A stretch of 10,000 bases of DNA from Treponema sp. (GTDB lineage Bacteria > Spirochaetota > Spirochaetia > Treponematales > Breznakiellaceae): contig JAIWNU010000109.1 of assembly GCA_020216655.1 (NCBI GenBank), positions 1 to 10,000 of the forward strand. The letters are read 5' to 3'. The notes below the pieces were generated by a model. The model was not told the origin of the DNA, did no database searches, and saw nothing but the letters and a program-made list of their open reading frames with translations. The first letter of the stretch is position 1; each line of letters begins with the position of its first letter. The position numbers and the translations under genes were made by a program. Positions 7,552 through 10,000 of the stretch are shown piece after piece.

Positions 7552-9226
7552 ACATCAATTTGTGCCCCAGGTCGAAATTTTTGATACGACCCTGCGGGAC
7601 GGGGCTCAGGGGGAAGGGATAACCTTTTCTGTGCAGGACAAAATAGCTGTTGCCCGTGCTTTGGACGAGCTCGGTGTTGCCTGGATCGAAGCGGGAAATC
7701 CCGGCAGTAATCCCAAGGATATGGAGTTCTTTAAACTTGCCCGGGATCTGGGGCTCCAGACCGCCAAGCTCTGTGCCTTCGGTGCTACCCGGAAAAAAGG
7801 AGTAAGTCCCCAGGAAGACATGAATGTGCGCAGTCTCCTGCAGGCCGAGACTGAGGCAGTAGTACTCTTTGGGAAAAGCTGGGACCTCCATGCAACTGAG
7901 GTGCTTAAGGTAAGCCTGGAAGAAAACCTTGCCATGATCCGGGAAACCATCGCCTTTTTTAAGGATGCGGGAAAAACGGTCCTCTACGATGCGGAGCATT
8001 TTTTCGATGGCTGGAAGGCCAATCCTGACTATGCGATGAGCACCCTCCAGACGGCCCTTGAAGCCGGGGCTGACCGGATTGTGCTCTGTGACACCAATGG
8101 GGGCACTTTCCCGGACACCATACAGGAATGTGTGAAACTGACGATAAGCCTGGCTGCCCGCAGTGCAGCCCCGGCTCTCAAGGCCCTGCTTCGAGGCAAG
8201 GAAAGCGAAGATGAGGTGTTGAATGCGGCCGGGCGGCTCGTAGGGATCCATGTCCATGACGATGCCGGTATGGCGAGCGCCAATTCAGTTATGGCCGTCA
8301 AGGCCGGGGCCCGCCATGTCCAGGGGACCCTGGTTGGTTTCGGCGAAAGATGCGGCAATGCAGCCCTGGCGGCTATTGTGCCGAGCCTGGAACTTAAGCT
8401 GAACCTCCGCTGTCTGCCGGAAGGCCGTTTAGAGCGCATTTCTGAATTGACCCGCCGGGTTGCAGAAATTGCCAATGTGGCGGTTCCCGACGGTATGCCC
8501 TATGTGGGAAGCCATGCCTTTGCTCACAAAGCCGGTATGCATGCCGACGGTATCCTGAAAATCCGCCGGTCCTTTGAGCATGTGGATCCCGCTAAGGTGG
8601 GTAACGACCGGCGTTTCCTGATGAGCGAAGTGGGCGGCCGCTCTGCCATCGCTGAACGAGCTAAAAAAATTGATCCGAGCATTACCAAAGAGCATCCGGT
8701 AACCGCTGCGGTAGCAGCACGGCTCAAAGCCATGGAGGCGGAAGGCTGGCAGTTCGAAGGAGCCGATGCGAGTTTTGAGCTTCTCGTTCGCCGGGAACTG
8801 GGTAAATACAAACCCCTTTTCAGCATAGAGCGGTACCGGGTGGTGAGCGAACATCCTGCCCAGGATGGAACCACCTGTTCCAACGCCTGGGTCAAGGTTA
8901 AGGTAGACGGTTCTACCGAAATCGCTGCGGCAGAAGGTGATGGTCCGGTAAATGCCCTGGACGGAGCCCTCAGGCGAGCTCTGGAACGGTTCTACCCAGA
9001 ACTCGGCCGGGTGCGCCTCTCGGACTACAAGGTCCGGGTCATCAACGGTAATGATGCCACCGCCGCAAAGGTTCGGGTTCTTATTGAATCTACCGACGGA
9101 GAATCTGCCTGGACCACCGTGGGAGTCTCCACAGACATTATCGATGCAAGCCGGGCGGCTTTGGTTGATTCTATAGAATACAAATTGATCCATGATATAG
9201 AGCGCCGGTTCAAGGCTTATCTGTAA
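7544..9226 (+). CDS. cimA: (R)-citramalate synthase
   Basis: About 560 residues from GTG 7544. It condenses pyruvate with acetyl-CoA to (R)-citramalate, which LeuCD and LeuB convert to 2-oxobutyrate, giving isoleucine without threonine deaminase. It is a paralogue of the adjacent LeuA but has the features of the large bacterial CimA family rather than of LeuA: FDTTLRDGAQGEG (13-25), NPGSNPKDMEFF (52-63), LFGKSWDLHATE (108-119), YDAEHFFDGWKANP (148-161), CDTNGGTFP (182-190), IHVHDDAG (235-242; metal-binding His236 and His238) and GFGERCGNAAL (265-275). The C-terminal regulatory domain ends with DATAAKVRVLIESTDGE and WTTVGVSTDIIDAS (about 504-536). Between CDTNGG and the HxH strand there are roughly 20 more residues than I expect for the family. 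The start overlaps the leuA stop by 8 bases, suggesting translational coupling; ATG 7526 would add six residues. Confidence 0.93.
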   Translation: MSEHQFVPQVEIFDTTLRDGAQGEGITFSVQDKIAVARALDELGVAWIEAGNPGSNPKDMEFFKLARDLGLQTAKLCAFGATRKKGVSPQEDMNVRSLLQAETEAVVLFGKSWDLHATEVLKVSLEENLAMIRETIAFFKDAGKTVLYDAEHFFDGWKANPDYAMSTLQTALEAGADRIVLCDTNGGTFPDTIQECVKLTISLAARSAAPALKALLRGKESEDEVLNAAGRLVGIHVHDDAGMASANSVMAVKAGARHVQGTLVGFGERCGNAALAAIVPSLELKLNLRCLPEGRLERISELTRRVAEIANVAVPDGMPYVGSHAFAHKAGMHADGILKIRRSFEHVDPAKVGNDRRFLMSEVGGRSAIAERAKKIDPSITKEHPVTAAVAARLKAMEAEGWQFEGADASFELLVRRELGKYKPLFSIERYRVVSEHPAQDGTTCSNAWVKVKVDGSTEIAAAEGDGPVNALDGALRRALERFYPELGRVRLSDYKVRVINGNDATAAKVRVLIESTDGESAWTTVGVSTDIIDASRAALVDSIEYKLIHDIERRFKAYL

Positions 9227-9241
9227 GAGGAGAGAAACAAC

Positions 9242-10000
9242 ATGAACTATTCAATTGCCCTTGTTCCGGGGGATGGTATCGGGCCCGATGTGGTAGCCCA
9301 GGCAGTAGAAGTATTAGATGCGGTGGCCGATGAATACGGCCATGTCTTTAACTATGTGGAACTGGAAGCGGGGGGCTGCGCCATTGACTCTACCGGCGAG
9401 CCCCTCCCGGCAGAAACTTTGGAAGCGGCCAAACAGTGCGATGCGGTGCTGTTGGGGGCCGTCGGAGGGCCGAAGTGGGAAACCCTGCCGGGGCACCTGC
9501 GGCCCGAACGGGCTCTTTTGGGCCTGCGGGCCGGTCTTGGGGTCTATGCCAACCTCCGGCCTGCGGCGCTGCTTCCCCAGCTGCGGGATGCCTGCCCGAT
9601 TAAGGATGAGGTCCTGCGGGCAAGCAACCCCAACGGAGAGGCGACCTTTGATCTCCTTATTGTACGGGAACTCACGGGAGGCCTCTATTTCGGCGAACGG
9701 GGCCGCAGCGCGGATGGAAACTCGGCTTTTGATACGGAAACGTATTCAAAGATGGAAATAGAACGGGTACTCCGCTCCGGTTACCGGGCAGCCGCGGTGA
9801 GGCGGAAAAAACTCTGCGTGGTCGATAAGGCCAACGTGCTTGAATCGAGCCGGCTCTGGCGGGAAGTGGCCGCGGTCGTTTCCAAGGATTATCCCGATAT
9901 CGAAACCACCTATATGTATGTGGACAACTGCGCCATGCAGCTTGTACGGGCTCCGGGGCAGTTCGATGTCATTGTTACGTCGAACCTCTTTGGGGATATT
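9242..10000 (+). CDS. leuB: 3-isopropylmalate dehydrogenase, N-terminal part (3' end outside window)
   Basis: 253 codons are open from ATG 9242 to the window end; the family has about 350-365 residues, so roughly two thirds is present. LeuB oxidatively decarboxylates 3-isopropylmalate with NAD+ in leucine synthesis. With a cimA upstream it would also act on 3-methylmalate in the citramalate route to isoleucine. Visible signatures are ALVPGDGIGPDVV (6-18), LLGAVGGPKWE (70-80), LRPERALLGLRAGLGVYANLRP (86-107, with the substrate-binding arginines), VRELTGGLYFGE (141-152, catalytic Tyr149), VVDKANVLESSRLWREV (193-209, catalytic Lys196), VDNCAMQLV (227-235) and the metal-site SNLFGD at the edge. 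GAGGAG (9227-9232) lies nine bases before the start, and the gap from cimA is 15 bases. leuC and leuD are not in the window. Confidence 0.97.
   Translation, partial: MNYSIALVPGDGIGPDVVAQAVEVLDAVADEYGHVFNYVELEAGGCAIDSTGEPLPAETLEAAKQCDAVLLGAVGGPKWETLPGHLRPERALLGLRAGLGVYANLRPAALLPQLRDACPIKDEVLRASNPNGEATFDLLIVRELTGGLYFGERGRSADGNSAFDTETYSKMEIERVLRSGYRAAAVRRKKLCVVDKANVLESSRLWREVAAVVSKDYPDIETTYMYVDNCAMQLVRAPGQFDVIVTSNLFGDI

Noticed and set aside
7523..9193. Long minus-strand open frames over cimA
   Set aside because: They are opposite a clearly coding gene with intact catalytic motifs, and have no ribosome site or recognisable domain.

Overview
The window reads as a piece of a bacterial chromosome with all recognisable genes on the + strand. 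The core (about 2250-10000) is a tightly packed amino-acid biosynthesis operon. Its Arg codons are dominated by CGG, and it opens with a fused DAHP synthase/prephenate dehydratase. It also carries a citramalate synthase next to leuA. From memory of such fusions and of citramalate-based isoleucine synthesis, this fits a spirochaete, perhaps a free-living or gut treponeme, but that assignment is inference and not proven by the window.

Left flank (1-2164): the window starts inside a gene for the restriction (Res) subunit of a type III restriction-modification system. Helicase motifs V and VI and a C-terminal PD-(D/E)XK nuclease are visible. Its codon choice differs from the operon, which suggests a horizontally acquired defence island. 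An 85-base junction follows, containing an 8-bp inverted repeat. After it comes a more AT-rich open frame that looks like the C-terminal part of an outer-membrane beta-barrel protein with no convincing start, probably a 5'-truncated remnant.

Control region (2165-2300): an AT-rich spacer holds a 7+7 bp dyad and a near-consensus sigma-70-type promoter (TTGTCA, 17 bp, TACTAT). The predicted start of transcription lies just before the ribosome binding site of the first operon gene, so there is no room for a leader-peptide attenuator.

Operon (2301-10000, continuing beyond the window): DAHP synthase-prephenate dehydratase-ACT fusion; ilvN (acetolactate synthase regulatory subunit, with no ilvB beside it); a 117-base gap that can fold almost completely into one long imperfect hairpin; ilvC; leuA; cimA (start overlapping the leuA stop); and leuB, cut by the window end. 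Together the genes cover the first shikimate step and the phenylpyruvate step of phenylalanine synthesis, part of the common branched-chain pathway, the leucine-specific entry, and a pyruvate-plus-acetyl-CoA entry into isoleucine synthesis. LeuB would serve both the leucine and the citramalate routes. ilvB, ilvD, leuC and leuD are not in the window.

I see no exotic new system. The best candidates for a second look are the long hairpin between ilvN and ilvC, the aromatic/branched-chain operon headed by an enzyme fusion, and an apparent insertion in CimA. No tRNA, rRNA, CRISPR array, complete insertion sequence or clear intrinsic terminator was found, and no stretch over 300 bases lacks a gene.
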